From assembly GCF_020536995.1 (NCBI RefSeq), contig NC_068360.1, positions 14,558,178 through 14,622,177 on the forward strand: a DNA stretch of 64,000 nt, given 5' to 3'. The stretch comes from Dreissena polymorpha. Taxonomy: Eukaryota; Mollusca; Bivalvia; Myida; Dreissenidae. Below the pieces are notes generated by a model. It had not been told where the DNA came from. It ran no database searches and worked only from the letters and a program-made list of their open reading frames with translations. Made by a program: the position numbers and the translations under genes. This document shows positions 1 to 11,375 of the stretch, piece by piece (position 1 is the stretch's first letter; each line of letters starts with the position of its first letter).

Positions 1-116
1 AACTGTTTGCTTTTCTGATAGTATTCTTTGGAAAAAAAAGAAGAAAATGCTTATTTTAGAAATTCAGCAGACGACATTTTAGCAGACGACAAATTTCCCA
101 GCATGCAAAGGGTTAA
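1..116 (+). mobile_element. TTAA-type miniature element A, partial copy
   Basis: This is the right half of a short element found more fully at 4,854-5,065, 9,131-9,343 and 41,061-41,274. It ends in CAGCATGCAAAGGGTTAA, the terminus of the other copies. The left half lies outside the window. The TTAA flanks and the CCCTTT-type end resemble piggyBac-derived miniature elements; that family assignment is inference. There is no coding capacity. Confidence 0.75.
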
Positions 117-785
117 TTAAGAAATAAGAGAATAGTCTTCTGAGAAAGATGTGGAATCATGCAACGAATATTGAAGTGCTCTTGAGTCGATAGGTTTGCT
201 CTTGTCTTAAGTTTTATTTTACTAATTTTCGTGCTTTTCTACATTGATTATCAATTGTTATGCATGTGTGACTAGTTTAGAATATTTGTGACTTATGTAA
301 ATATATTTCATTTGAATGCATTTTAATGGCAGAAAAGTGAATCATGAAACAGTGGCCTTATTGCTCACAAAATAAAAAATTAATAATTGAAAGAAATACC
401 AATTAGGTACCATAGACTTATTAAAAAATACTAATTAGACTTTAATTGTATTTTTGTTTTGATTTTGATGTAAGCTTTTTTAATAAACACAAATACATTT
501 TACATGTTCTCTTTTTTTTGAAAATAATATATGAATACGTGTATGTGTGATGATAAAAATAGTACTGCAATGGATGTCAGCTTAAATGCTTTTATTTAAG
601 TAAGGGTGTATTAAAGGTATAATGTATATAAATAAATATAAGAACTTGATATGCCAGTATATATTGGTATATAAGTTTTAAAAGTAAGCAGTATTGTATT
701 TTGTTTAACAATAAAGAACAAGTCTGTCCTGGGAACTCTTTTGTCAGTATTTGTGCTATACAAGATTGAATTGATGATTATAACG
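117..785. other. AT-rich DNA, no gene seen
   Basis: No open frame, splice-framed exon or recognised repeat can be supported here. The sequence is AT-rich with short TA and T runs. Confidence 0.5.
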
Positions 786-792
786 TTAAAGC

Positions 793-1668
793 AACAAAAT
801 GTTACACACGGCTGAAATATTATACAGGGCTTAAATGTTACGCAAGGCTGATATGTTACACAAGGCTGAAATGTTACACATTAGGCTGATATGTTACACA
901 AGGCTGATATGTTACACAAGGCTGTATATGTTACTTAAGGCTGATATGTTACACAAGGCTGAAATGTTACACAATGCTGATATGTTAAACAAGGCTGAAA
1001 TGTTACACGAGGCTGTATATGTTACACAAGGCTGAAATGTTACACAAGGCTGAAATGTTTCACATGGCTGATAAGTTACACAAGGCTGTAGATGTTACAC
1101 AAGGCTGAAATGTTACACAAGGCTGTATATGTTACACAAGTCTGTATATGTTACACAAGGCTGTATATGTTACACAAGGCTGAAATCTTACACAAGGCTA
1201 AAATGTTTCACATGGCTGATAAGTTACACAAGGCTGTAGATGTTACACAAGGCTGTATATGTTACAAAAGGCTGTATATGTTACACAAGGCTGAAATGTT
1301 TCACATGGCTTATATGTTACACAAGGCCGTATATGTTACACAAGGCTGAAATGTTACACAAGGCTGTATATGTTACACAAGGCTGTATATGTTACACAAG
1401 GCTGTATATGTTACACAAGGCTGTATATGTTACACAAGGCTGTATATGTTACACAAGGCTGAATGTTACACAAGGCTGTATATGTTACACAAGGCTGTAT
1501 ATGTTACACAAGGCTGAAATGTTTCACATGGCTGATATGTTACACAAGGCTGTATATGTTACACAAGGCTTAAATGTTACATAAGGCTGTATATGTTACA
1601 CAAGGCTGAAAAGTTTCACATGGCTGATATGTTACACAAGGCTGTATATTTTACACAAGGCTGTCTAT
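793..1668. repeat. 18/19-bp tandem array (minisatellite)
   Basis: About 47 head-to-tail units, in two interleaved variants: ggctgaaatgttacacaa (18 bp) and ggctgtatatgttacacaa (19 bp), with scattered substitutions such as tttcacatg. Open frames across it (835-1,035, 1,092-1,349, 1,240-1,584) are by-products of the repetition and lack any protein-like composition. The array runs directly into a decayed GCCTGTGCAG element. Confidence 0.92.
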
Positions 1669-1866
1669 TTCATATGAGCCTTGCCCTGGGAAAACCGGGT
1701 CAAGTGCATGGGCGTTAAGCATTGTACCGGATAAGCCTGTGCAGTGTGCTGTTTGGAATTTTTGTTGAAAGGAAGTCTCTTCAAAATGAAAATCAAGTCT
1801 AGGCAGAAAACTGGGACAACACTTTACGCACATGCATTAAGCCGGTTTTCACTGAGCCAGACTCAT
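1663..1866. mobile_element. GCCTGTGCAG-type foldback element, decayed copy
   Basis: Matches the family best preserved at 50,995-51,222: a segment like taagcctgtgcagtgtgc near the left, aaggaagtctcttc in the middle, and an end reading acactttacgcacatgcattaagcc. The left terminal repeat is degraded and only the right one is clear. Non-coding; probably a MITE moved in trans. Confidence 0.7.
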
Positions 1867-1884
1867 AATTTACAATCGCACCAC

Positions 1885-2115
1885 ACCGGTTAGCTCAGTT
1901 GGTAGACCGGTTAGCTCAGTTGGTAGACCGGTTAGCTCAGTTGGTAGACCGGTTAGCTCAGTTGGTATACCGGTTAGCTCAGTTGGTAGACCGGTTAGCT
2001 CAGTTGGTAGACCGGTTAGCTCAGTTGGTAGACCAGTTAGCTCAGTTGGTAGACCGGTTAGCTCATTTGGTATACCGGTTAGCTCAGTTGGTAGACCAGT
2101 TAGCTCAGTTGGTAG
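1885..2115 (+). repeat. 21-bp array of tRNA 5' arms (A-box array)
   Basis: Eleven tandem units of accggttagctcagttggta (plus g), beginning at 1885 and recurring every 21 bp. The unit is the 5' acceptor edge plus D-arm of a tRNA and contains an RNA polymerase III A-box (TAGCTCAGTTGG). The last unit continues into a fuller tRNA-like sequence, so the array looks like amplification of the SINE's own 5' end. Because 21 is a multiple of three, both strands show spurious repetitive frames (LPTELTG or RLAQLVD). Confidence 0.92.
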
Positions 2116-2345
2116 AGTGCTGCACTTTAATCCAGAGGATTGCGCTTTCAGTCCCAGGTCCTTACTTGTGTAGTAATTCGTCATACAATTCTTTATATGG
2201 CCATTCTCTACGAACCTTGAAATCAAGGTCAGTTGCCAATTACTGGCTGAAGTGTGAACATGCAGAACTGGTAAACTAGCTATTGCAGAAAAAGTGTGAG
2301 TTGGTTTACAGACAGCTGTGATACTTAAATACTGTTGAAAACAGA
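2095..2345 (+). mobile_element. tRNA-derived SINE
   Basis: A tRNA-like head starts at the last unit of the A-box array: an A-box, then an anticodon-arm-like segment (gctgcactttaatccagagg), then a weak B-box (tttcagtccc). This resembles a Lys-type tRNA head but is degenerate. It is followed by about 180 bp of non-tRNA body. The 3' end is uncertain; I place it near the A-rich stretch at about 2,340. Confidence 0.65.
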
Positions 2346-2484
2346 AAAACAAAAGCATACATTTGGTTCAGAATCTACTACATGCAGTGCATGGATTTTA
2401 GAAGTTTTTAACACTGTCAACTTTTGGCTTGGTTTCTCAAATCTTTAATGGCTAGTGCTTAAATATATACATGTATGTTAATTT

Positions 2485-2912
2485 TAGGGCTGTCACGATG
2501 TGCCATTAGCGTATCGTAATATATCGTGATGCGGCAACACTGTATCGCGATACGTATCGCGATATTTTACAGAATGTATATCTGTGAAGAAAACAAGAGA
2601 ATAACAGGTTTTACAACTTTATTACACTCAATAATCTGAAAACCATGGTATCATGGTACGACTAGAAACTGTAATAAATAAGAACAATCATTTTCTGACT
2701 ATAACCTGTCAAAAGGTGATCAACACAACCTAATAAACTTGATAGAACTTCAAACGATTATTAAATCAAAGTATGTTATGTATTTATCCGCTGTGCTCAT
2801 AAAAGAATAATTAGATTTAAAAAACTGGTGCGGTAACGCTGTACCGCGGTGCAATTTTTTTAACGACATACATCGATATATACCGATTTACAGGTGAATC
2901 GTGACAGCCCTA
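2485..2912. mobile_element. hAT-type MITE with perfect 8-bp target duplication
   Basis: A 428-bp element bounded by TAGGGCTGTCACGAT and its inverted copy ATCGTGACAGCCCTA. It is flanked by gttaattt on both sides (2,477-2,484 and 2,913-2,920). TAGGG-type ends and 8-bp duplications are the hallmark of hAT transposons. The subterminal sequence (tatcgcgatacgtatcgcg) matches, in inverted orientation, the right end of the larger copy at 49,729-50,539. No transposase is present. Confidence 0.93.
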
Positions 2913-2958
2913 GTTAATTTTCAACAAATTTGTTTGCTTGAATAATCTGAAATTTTTA

Positions 2959-3657
2959 TGTCCCCCACTATAGGGGGACATATTGTTTTTGCCCTGTCTG
3001 TTGGTCTGTTGGTTGGTCTGTTGGTTGGTTGGTTGGTTGGTTGGTTTGCGCCAACTTAAACATTTGCAATAACTTTTGCAATATTGAAGATAGGAACTTG
3101 ATATTTGGCATGCATATGTATCTCATGGAGCTGCACATTTTGAGTAGTGAAAGGTCAAGGTCATCCTTCAAGGTCAAAGGTCAAATCTATGGGTCAAAAT
3201 CGCCCATTTAATGTACACTTTTGCAGTATTTCAATATTCAAGATAGCAACTTGATATTTGGCATGCATGTGTATCTCATGGAGCTGCACAATTTGAGTGG
3301 TGAAAGGTCAAGGTCAAGGTCATCCTTCAAGGTCAGATGTCAAATATATGTGGCCAAAATCGCTCATTTTATGAGTACTTTTGCAATATTGAAGATAGCA
3401 ACTTGATGTTTGTCATGCATGTGTATCTCATGGAGCTGCACATTTTTAGTGGTGAAAGGTCAAGGTCATCCTTCAAGGTCAAATATATGGGTCAAAATTG
3501 CTCATCTAATGTCACTTCTGCAATATTGAAGCTAGCAATTTTATATTTGAAATGCATGTGTATCTCATGGAGCTGCACATTTTGAGTGGCGAAGGGTCAC
3601 CCTACAAGGTCAAACGTCATATAGGGGGACATTGTGTTTCACAAACACATCTTGTTT
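2959..3657 (+). mobile_element. AGGTCA-rich tandem-core element (tgtcccccac type)
   Basis: Starts with tgtcccccactatagggggac, whose gggggac recurs near the right end, and ends at acacatcttgttt. The core is about four imperfect units of roughly 150 bp, each carrying cttgatatttggcatgcatg, ctcatggagctgcacatttt and caaggtcatccttcaaggtc. Related copies lie at 10,006-11,233, 35,580-35,852 and 51,795-52,262. Non-coding; the open frames across it repeat the core. Confidence 0.8.
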
Positions 3658-3797
3658 ATCATTACATTGCTTTTAAAATTGATTTTATTGGGTCTGAAGT
3701 AAACAGACTGTTACCTTAACAGGCCATTAAAGTTTTGAGCAACTGGGCCCTGAACTATTCTATATGATGATTTATAACATTTGTGTCAATATTGCAG

Positions 3798-4075
3798 TCG
3801 GACTATGGCAGCCAGCCAAGCTACTGAAATGGGGATCTTACACACAACTCTTTCGAAGATCTGCCAATACTTCAATCACACAAAAACGTGTGCGACCACT
3901 AGTGTTAACATGTCAATGTTTGTTTAGATGTTCTTGTCAATGTTGTCCTAGTTGGTATTAGTGTGTATTATTGTGCCATGCTTTTATAATTTGAGAATTT
4001 TTATGCTTAGTTTTCGCGATAGTAATTCTTCAAAAAAATTAATGTGTGTTCAATAAATGTTTGTAAGAACTAAAT
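3798..4075 (+). other. Candidate terminal exon of an unidentified plus-strand gene
   Basis: A plausible acceptor (tttgtgtcaatattgcag, ending 3,797) opens a short frame reading SDYGSQPSY and a stop at 3,825-3,827. This is followed by AT-rich sequence with AATAAA at about 4,050 and about 4,122, as expected of a 3' UTR. The Tyr/Ser/Gly-rich tail would suit an RNA-binding protein C-terminus, but nine residues identify nothing. Two other frames stay open through the same stretch. No upstream exon is recognised, and it may be chance. Confidence 0.25.
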
Positions 4076-4853
4076 TGTTTTAATTATTTATATATATACC
4101 ATAATTATTTCTGTTTGTTGGACAATAAATGCCATATAGTGGGGGGTTAGGGTATTCAACAATAGGACAAAACACATTATAAAGAAAAAATCACATTTGA
4201 CAGCTTTATAATTCTGCATTTTAAAGATTTCTACAGTAAAATCTGCACTTTATTTAAAAAAAAACTAAACACCTGCTAGAATTAAATTTGCATTCACTAT
4301 AAAACATTTGCATTAATTGAAAATAATTTACGTACAAAGGAAATAATTAAGGATTGCATAATATGTATAAGAAAACGGAGTTTATGTAAAATCGTAAACG
4401 ACTACATTAATCTCGATACATAATTTACGATCGTATAAAAATACGTAATTATTGATGAAACGGCCCCCAGGAGTCCAGGGGACTATTGGGAAATATTTTA
4501 GGATATAGTGATAACTGTAAGTTCTTGAAACCCAAGATTACATTTACATGGAAATGTTCTTCCTGTTTACACATTTCATTGCCCACACATTTTGTTTCAA
4601 ATATACTTCAGTATTGTTATAGAAGTTTTACTCCAAGTGATAATGATTTCCTTGATACATTACTTGCACTAGATATAGTTTTATTTTACATACTGGGTGA
4701 TTACATTATACCACTGGTGTCTTATTCTAAATCTGTCTCAAAGTGATAAATTCAAGTAAATTATGTACACAGTATATGGTAATTATGTTTCTAGTACACA
4801 CATCGGTGGGAGTTTTATCAATCAAACTGTGTGTATTATTTCTGTGCCATATG
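4076..4853. other. AT-rich DNA, no gene seen
   Basis: An open frame at 4,486-4,746 encodes 86 residues with no recognisable domain, no good start context and AT-driven composition. I do not call it a gene. Confidence 0.4.
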
Positions 4854-5065
4854 GTTAACTCTTTCAGTGCTGGAACCGAATTTTTAAGGCCTTTGCAAAC
4901 AGTTTGGATCCAGATGAGACGCCAGAACATGGCGTCTCATCAGGATCCAAACTGTTTGCTATTCTGATAGTATTCTTTGAAAAAAATAGAAGAAAATGCT
5001 TATTTTATAAATTCAGCAGACAACATTTTAGCAGACGACAAATTTCCCAGCATGCAAAGGGTTAA
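4854..5065 (+). mobile_element. TTAA-type miniature element A, complete copy
   Basis: Bounded by TTAACTCTTTCAGTGCTGG on the left and CCAGCATGCAAAGGGTTAA on the right: imperfect inverted ends flanked by TTAA. The middle is a strong hairpin, with aaacagtttggatcc and gatgagacgcca pairing with tggcgtctcatc and ggatccaaactgttt around 4,897-4,962. The right end abuts LINE coding sequence, so the element probably inserted in or at the edge of that LINE. Confidence 0.85.
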
Positions 5066-5880
5066 TATGGAACTACTTCACTGACTCCTGTCTTATTCAC
5101 CTGTCGGATCATATACGTGGACAGACCTTTAAGGGCTTGTTTACTGGTATGATTATGTTGGATCTACAGAAGGCCTTCGACACTGTAGATCATGACATAC
5201 TGTGTCAAAAGCTTTGTGCGATGGGAGTGGAGTCTGTGGAGTGGTTTCGCTCGTACCTAACTGATAGGACGCAGTCTGTGCATGTTAATGCCGCTAAATC
5301 GGATTTCGAATCGGTTGTGTGTGGAGTCCCCCAAGGGAGTATGCTGGGTCCTCTCTTGTTTTTGACCTACATTAATGATATGAAAACAAGTATATCATCA
5401 AATTGTAAACTAATACTCTATGCTGATGATAGTGCAATTTCAAGTTTTAGGCAAAGAGCTTTAGTCCTGTAGTAAGTGGTTAATAGACAATAAGCTATCC
5501 CTCCATCTAGGCAAAACAGAGTGTATTCTTTTTGGTTCGAAACGTAAACTCACTGAGGTGGACAATTTTAATATACAATGTAATGATCATGTTATAGAAT
5601 CTCAGACGCATGTAAAATATCTTGGTTCGATTTTGGATGCTGATTTGTCTGGTACTTCTATTGTAAATAATATTGTCAAGAAGGTTAACACTAGACTTAA
5701 AAGTTTTATATAGACAAAGTGCTTTCTTAAATAAAAGTCTTAGAAGAAGTTTATGTAATTCTTTAAAACAATGCCATTTAGATTATGCATCCTCTTCGTG
5801 GTATTGTGGGCTCATAAAACAGCTCAAGCACAAGTTACAAATAGTCAAAAATAAAATGGTTCGTTTTATTAACTAAATAT
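5066..5880 (+). mobile_element. Truncated non-LTR (LINE) retrotransposon, reverse transcriptase and thumb
   Basis: A fragment of a LINE of the Jockey/CR1-like group. The first frame, open from the boundary at 5,066 to 5,472, carries motif A (LDLQKAFDTVDHDIL), the GVPQGSMLGPLLFL motif and the catalytic LYADDSA box of reverse transcriptase. Downstream the reading continues in other frames: DNKLSLHLGKTECILFG near 5,485-5,545, then a segment at 5,673-5,876 containing QCHLDYASSSWYCGL. At least two frameshifts therefore break it. The 5' part (endonuclease) is missing at the element-A boundary, and the 3' end is cut off by the pearl-like element at 5,905. Dead copy; the exact clade is uncertain. Confidence 0.9.
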
Positions 5881-5904
5881 CTTGAATGGTATCTTGCAAT
5901 ATTT

Positions 5905-7261
5905 TTTAGCTCACCTAAGCACAGCGTGCTCATGGTGAGCTTTTGTGATCGCCTTTTGTCCGTCGTGCGTTCTCGTTGTGCAATTCAACATTTGCCTTGT
6001 TCACTCTCTAGAGGCCACATTTATTGTCTAATCTTCATGAAATTTGGTCAGAAAATTGGTTTCAATGATATCTTGGATGAGTTCGAAAATGGTTACGTTT
6101 ACTTAAAAAACATGGCTGCCAAGGGGCGGGGCATTTTTCCTTATATGGCTGTAGTAAAATCTTGTTAACACTCTAGAGGCCACATTTATTGTCTTATCTT
6201 AATGAAACTTGGTCAGAAGATTCATTCCAATAATATCTTGGACGAGTTCGAAAATGATGCCGGTTGGTTTAAAAACATGGCCGCCAGGGGGCGGGGCATT
6301 TTCCTTATTTGGCTATAGTAAAACCTTGTTAACACTCTAGAGGCCACATTTATTTTCCGATCTTCATGAAACTTGCTCAGAAGATTTATCCCACTGATAT
6401 CTTTGATGAGTTCAAAAATGGTAACCTTTGCTTGAAAAACATGGCTGCCAAGGGGCGGGGCATTTTTCCTTATATGGCTATATATGGCTATAGTAAAATC
6501 TTGTTAACACTCTAGAGGCCACATTTATAGTCCGATCTTCATGAAACTCGGTCAGAAGATTCATCCGAATAATATCTTGGACGAGTTCAAAAATGATGCC
6601 GGTTGGTTGAAAAACATGGCCACCACAGGGGCGGGGCTATTTTCCTTATATGGCTATAGTAAAACCTTGTTAACACTCTAGAGGTCACATTTATTTTCCA
6701 ATCATCATGAAACTTGGTCAGAAGATTTGTCCCAATGATATCTTGGATGAGTTTGAAAATGGTTTTGGTTGCTTTAAAAACATGGCCACCAGGGGCGGAG
6801 CATTTTTCCTTATATGGCTATAGAGGCCACATTTATTGTCCAATCTTCATGAAATTTGGTCAGAAGATTGGTCTCAATGATATCTTGGATGAGATCGAAA
6901 ATAATTATGTTTGCTTGAAAAAAATGGCTTCCAAGGGGCGGGGGCATTTTTCCTTACATGGCTATAGTAAAATCTTGTTAACACTCTAGAGGCCACATTT
7001 ACTGTCCGATCTTCATGAAACTTGGTCAGAAGTTTCATCCCGATAATATCTTGGATGAGTTCAAAAATGATGCCGGTTGGTTGAAAAACATAGCTGCCAG
7101 GGGGCGGGGCATTCTTCCTTATATGGCTATAGTAAAACCCTGTTAACACTCTAGAGGCCACATTTATTTTCCGATCTTTGTGAAACTTGGTCAGAAGATT
7201 TGTCCCAATAATATCTTGTTATCTCAGGTGAGCGACTTTGGACCTTTCAGGCCCTTTTGTT
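5905..7261. mobile_element. Pearl-like element with about eight 165-bp core repeats
   Basis: Left end tttttagctcacctaagcac with an inverted partner in ctcaggtgagcgac at the right; the right terminus is ggcccttttgttt. The core consists of units starting ctctagaggccacattta at about 6,005, 6,171, 6,335, 6,510, 6,675, 6,820, 6,984 and 7,150, spaced 146-175 bp. Such short ends around a tandem core of about 160 bp are known from bivalve pearl elements and related Helitron-derived non-autonomous elements. Non-coding; the frames across it are repeat artefacts. Confidence 0.85.
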
Positions 7262-8730
7262 TATTTAAAAATTAGAACTGTCTGACTGTATAATCTATTT
7301 GCATTAAACAAGTCCTGCCTAGGGAAAAGATTATTTTCTGATAAGAAAATGGTTTATAATACTCAATAGATTCAAATGTTTAAACTTGAAACGTAATCTG
7401 AGTCTATTATCACCAAGCGCAAATTAGCGCAAAATTCACTCATTCATGAACTTATATTTGTTTCTGTTTCTTAACAGTTATTTCATTTTATGCTGAAAAA
7501 GTTCAAATCAGTAAATCCTGCTCTGATATTTAATATGTTGTTCTCTTGTGAACCAAATCAATTGCTTTATTATTTTATTTTTATTTGATATGTGTTCTTT
7601 AGGACAACTTAAGTTGAGATTTTGCTTAGAAGCTTTTTGAATACCGTGTCATTGAGCTTTTCTTGAATATTTCAACTTCATGTTTTAGTTGTGGATGATG
7701 AAAATCTGGTCAATTTTTTACCAAATGATCTTAGACTGATGTTTTCTTGTTGTGTTCTGTATTGTGCACAATTTTTCTATATTTTTTATTTCCATAAACA
7801 TAACTTTACAATTATGTAGAAATAAATAAAACAGAAATATCTTTTTTTGTACACAAAAAGTTTGCTGTAAACAATGAATTATAGCATGTTAAATGTTTAG
7901 TATTACTATTTCCTAGTAAATATCATAACTACAAAGAAAATTAACTAATCTGAAACAATTTTTTTGCATTTTTGTCAATTTACCAAAATGTAAAGCGATC
8001 CCTTTAAAGCCAAAGTCATCATTTTGGTATCCAAGATTAAAATACAGAACTTATAATGTCAAACTTCAAATGGCATATGTGTCATGAGTATTCATATATA
8101 TAATAATATATATTCATATGTGGGGGTATTCATAAATTTCAGCTCTACTTTAATCTCGTTCTGTCAGTCTGTTATTTCCATTTTCCTGTTGTATGTGTAG
8201 CAAAGTTGTCTTTATAATCATGTCACTTGAGTGTTCAGAGCTGTTTTCAGGTTTTGTTGTTCGTGGAAATAACTGTGTTATTGTGGATATTTATTTTGTG
8301 TTACTGATTTATCATATAATTATTTTTGTGCACCAATAAAATGTTTATTTCGAAACATGTGTTTGTTTTAACATAGTATGGTTTTGGGTTGACTTTGCAT
8401 TAGTTGGGCATAAAAAGTTCAGAAACGAAGTTATAGCATTTTAACAAAACAAAGTAACACAAGCATTTTATATGCTTGCCTAATCTACCACCAGATATTT
8501 ATTTTAAGTTACTTGCTTTTAATCATAAAAAACAAAACAAAAAACAATGGTATTGATTTGATGCGTTAACATAACTGCGTTGTAAAAGGATCCAATATTA
8601 CACTTGATTTTGTTCAGTCAGTAACCAATATGCATATATTTAATATGCATGATCTTATAACCTTACTTTGTGCACAAGCCAAGTCTTTTTGTTCAAGAAA
8701 GATGACATTTATATTCACCTCACTCTGTGA
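7262..8730. other. AT-rich intergenic DNA with a fragment of a TTAAAGGGA-type repeat
   Basis: No gene is supported. The stretch 7,865-8,012 (ttagtattactatttcctag to gatccctttaaa) matches the repeat at 30,345-30,640 and ends in the complement of its TTAAAGGGA terminus. An AATAAA at about 8,333 follows T-rich sequence and could mark a 3' end, but no linked coding exon is seen. Confidence 0.5.
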
Positions 8731-8732
8731 AA

Positions 8733-8897
8733 ATGGGCCATAATGCATGTGCATAGCCTCCTCCCAGATTAGCCTGTGCAGTCTGCACAGGCTAATCAGG
8801 GATGACACTTGAACCAGATTTTTGTTTTTTGTCTTCCTTTAATACAATAAAAGCTGAGAGTGCTGACCCTGATTAGCCTATGCAGACTGATGAAAGA
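8733..8897. mobile_element. GCCTGTGCAG-type foldback element
   Basis: Contains ttagcctgtgcagtctgcac followed by its inverted partner gcaggctaatcagg, the diagnostic hairpin of this family, and a second decayed gattagcctatgcag at the right. Ends are eroded. Non-coding. Confidence 0.75.
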
Positions 8898-9130
8898 TGG
8901 CGGAAAATCCAACTCCAAGCCCAGTCAGTGTTTGCTTCAAGTTCTTTCAGTTGTTTACAAACAAGGATACCTGTCCTTACGACATAAATGTCATTTTCAT
9001 CCCTGAGCAATTGGAATTCATGGAAACAAAATCATAATCTGTCTGCGTGCAGTCATAACTCCTATGATTTAGTTCAATAACATTTCCATAATGACTTTCA
9101 AGGTCATTTTGGCATTTGACCTTTTCATGG

Positions 9131-9343
9131 TTAACCCTTTGCATGCTGGGAAATTTGTCGTCTGCTAAATGTTGTCTGCTGAAGTTCTAAAATTAGCATT
9201 TTCTTCGAATTATTTTCAAAGAATACTATCCGAATAGCAAACAGTTTGGATCCTGATGAGACGCTACGTTCTGTGGCGTCTCATCTGGATCCAAACTGTT
9301 TGCATAGGCCATCAAAATTTGGTTCCAGCACTGAAAGAGTTAA
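9131..9343 (-). mobile_element. TTAA-type miniature element A, complete copy
   Basis: Reverse orientation to the copy at 4,854: TTAACCCTTTGCATGCTGGG at the left and CCAGCACTGAAAGAGTTAA at the right. The central hairpin (gatgagacgctacg and tggcgtctcatc between two gtttggatcc arms) is preserved. Confidence 0.88.
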
Positions 9344-10005
9344 CATCTCTATGCATCTGGCCTGTGTGAAAGCTAAGTTTGCTTGATTCATTTTCGAGTT
9401 TGTGAGAATACCTCATTAGCTTATTTTATTATTTTGCATTTTTTATTTTATTTTCTCCACTAGAACAATTCCACTGTGATGAATGGACTTCAGATTAACA
9501 GTGGTCTTTGTAAAATAATTTGCTTCCTTTGATAAAACCTTTTTTGCTATGTATTTAAAAATCAGTTTTACCATTCTGGGAGAATCAAGTTACCCACAAA
9601 CATTTATAAGAACTTCTTTATGCATTTTTCACATCATCATCTCGTGTAATTAAATTTAAGACATTGCAATAACATACAGGTGATCCAAAATCATTGTCTA
9701 GAGATTTCACAGTCAAACCGATATTTATTTTAAGTTAGCTTTAAATCAATCATCAATTGATTGGATTAGGTGAATTTTTCTATTCATTGGTTCATAAAAG
9801 TAGATTAGGATGTATTAAATTTAACAGAAGTCATGCGGTGGATTTTGAAACTGATCAGGGAGTTTATTTGGCAAAATTATATCTTAAGTCACTTTAATAG
9901 ATTTGTATACCCAAACGTTTAAGTATTCCAAATGCATGTCCTTATTTACCCATTAGGCAGTCAGGCAACTACCTATCCGCCCCATGAGACCATGACAAAA
10001 TTAAA
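9344..10005. other. AT-rich intergenic DNA, nothing recognised
   Basis: No exon, RNA gene or known repeat is supported in this stretch. Confidence 0.45.
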
Positions 10006-11233
10006 AACGAGATGTGTTCGTCAGAAACACAATGCCCCCTATTGCGCCGCTTTGATTTTTTTTACCTTTGACCTTGAAGTATGACCTTGACCTTAAACTT
10101 CCACCACTCAAAATGTGCAGCTTCATGAGAACACCGCTTTGAAATTTTTTATTTTTTTTACATTTGACCTTGAAGGATGACCTTGACCTTAAACTTCCAC
10201 CACTCAAAATGTGCAGCTTCATGAGAACACCGCTTTGAATTTTTTTTATTTTTTTAACTTTGACCTTGAAGGATGACCTTGAACTTCCACCACTCAAATT
10301 GTGCAGCTTCATGAGAATGCCGCTTTGAATTATTTTTTTTGGACCTTTGACCTTCAAGGATGACCTTGACCTTGAACTTCCACCACTCAAAATGTGCAGC
10401 TTCATGAGAACACCGCTTTGAATTTATTTTATTTTTTTTTTTTTTTTACCTTTGACCATGAAGGATGACTTTGACCTTGAACTTCTACCGCTCAAAATGT
10501 GCAGCTTCATGAGAATGCCGCTGTAAACTTTTCTCTTTTTTTTTACCTTTGATCTTGAAGGATGACCTTGACCTTGAACTTCCACCACTCAAAATATGCA
10601 GCTTTATGATATATACATGCATGCCAAATATCAAGTTGCTATCTTCAATATTAAAAAAGTTATGGCCAATGTTAAAGTTTTCGGACGGACAGACGCCATA
10701 TATTTGACATTTGACCTTGAAGGATGACCTTCACCTTTCATCACTCTAAATTTTCAGCTCCATGAGATACACATGCATGCCAAATATCGAGTTGCTATCT
10801 TCAATAGTGAAAAAGTTATGGCCAATGTTAAAGTTTTTGGACGGACGGACATTCGCCATATATTAGACATCGGACCTTGAAGGATGACCTTGACCTTCAC
10901 CTTTCGCCACTCTAAATTTTCAGCTCCATGAGATACACATGCATGCCAAATATCAAGTTGCTATCTTCAATAGTGAAAAAGTTATGGCCAATGTTAAAGT
11001 TTTTGGACGGACGGACAGACACCATATATTAGACATTTGACCTTAAATGATGACCTTGACCTTCACCTTTCACCACTTAAAATGCTCAGCTCCATGAGAT
11101 ACACATGCATGCCAAATATCAAGTTGCTATCTTCAATAGTGAAAAAGTTATTGCCAATGTTAAAGTTTTTTTCGGACGGACTGACATACTGACAGACAGT
11201 TCAACTGCTATATGGCACCCTACCGGGGGCATA
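10006..11233 (-). mobile_element. AGGTCA-rich tandem-core element
   Basis: Begins aacgagatgtgttcgtcaga, a variant of the AACAAGAG end shared by several elements here. The left half has six short units (gacctttgaccttgaaggat, then ccaccactcaaaatgtgcag, with T-rich spacers). The right half has four longer units (atacacatgcatgccaaata, gttgctatcttcaatagtg, gttatggccaatgttaaag) and ends near ctaccgggggcataaa. The 134-residue frame at 10,001-10,405 is repeat translation. Confidence 0.82.
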
Positions 11234-11375
11234 AAAATTACCCACTTATCATGCAACACAATATTCTTGTTGTTCTGAAGAAATAATTATTCCTGTGTAA
11301 ACACTGTATTCATATATTTTTTTTAATCCGTCTGCCGGGCCCAAACAGTTTAACTGCCTATGGCTTAATACAGCT

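Noticed and set aside
785-1670. CRISPR-like look of regular short repeats
   Set aside because: There are no unique spacers between repeats; it is a simple tandem minisatellite in a eukaryotic genome.
1870-2358. Repetitive LPTELTG protein frame
   Set aside because: It is the translation of the tRNA-arm array and has no independent support.
4486-4746. 86-residue plus-strand frame
   Set aside because: No recognisable motif, no splice context, AT-driven composition.
10001-10405. 134-residue minus-strand frame with KLHILSGGSSRS repeats
   Set aside because: Translation of the AGGTCA element's tandem core; the same peptide appears from other copies (for example 51,830-52,105).
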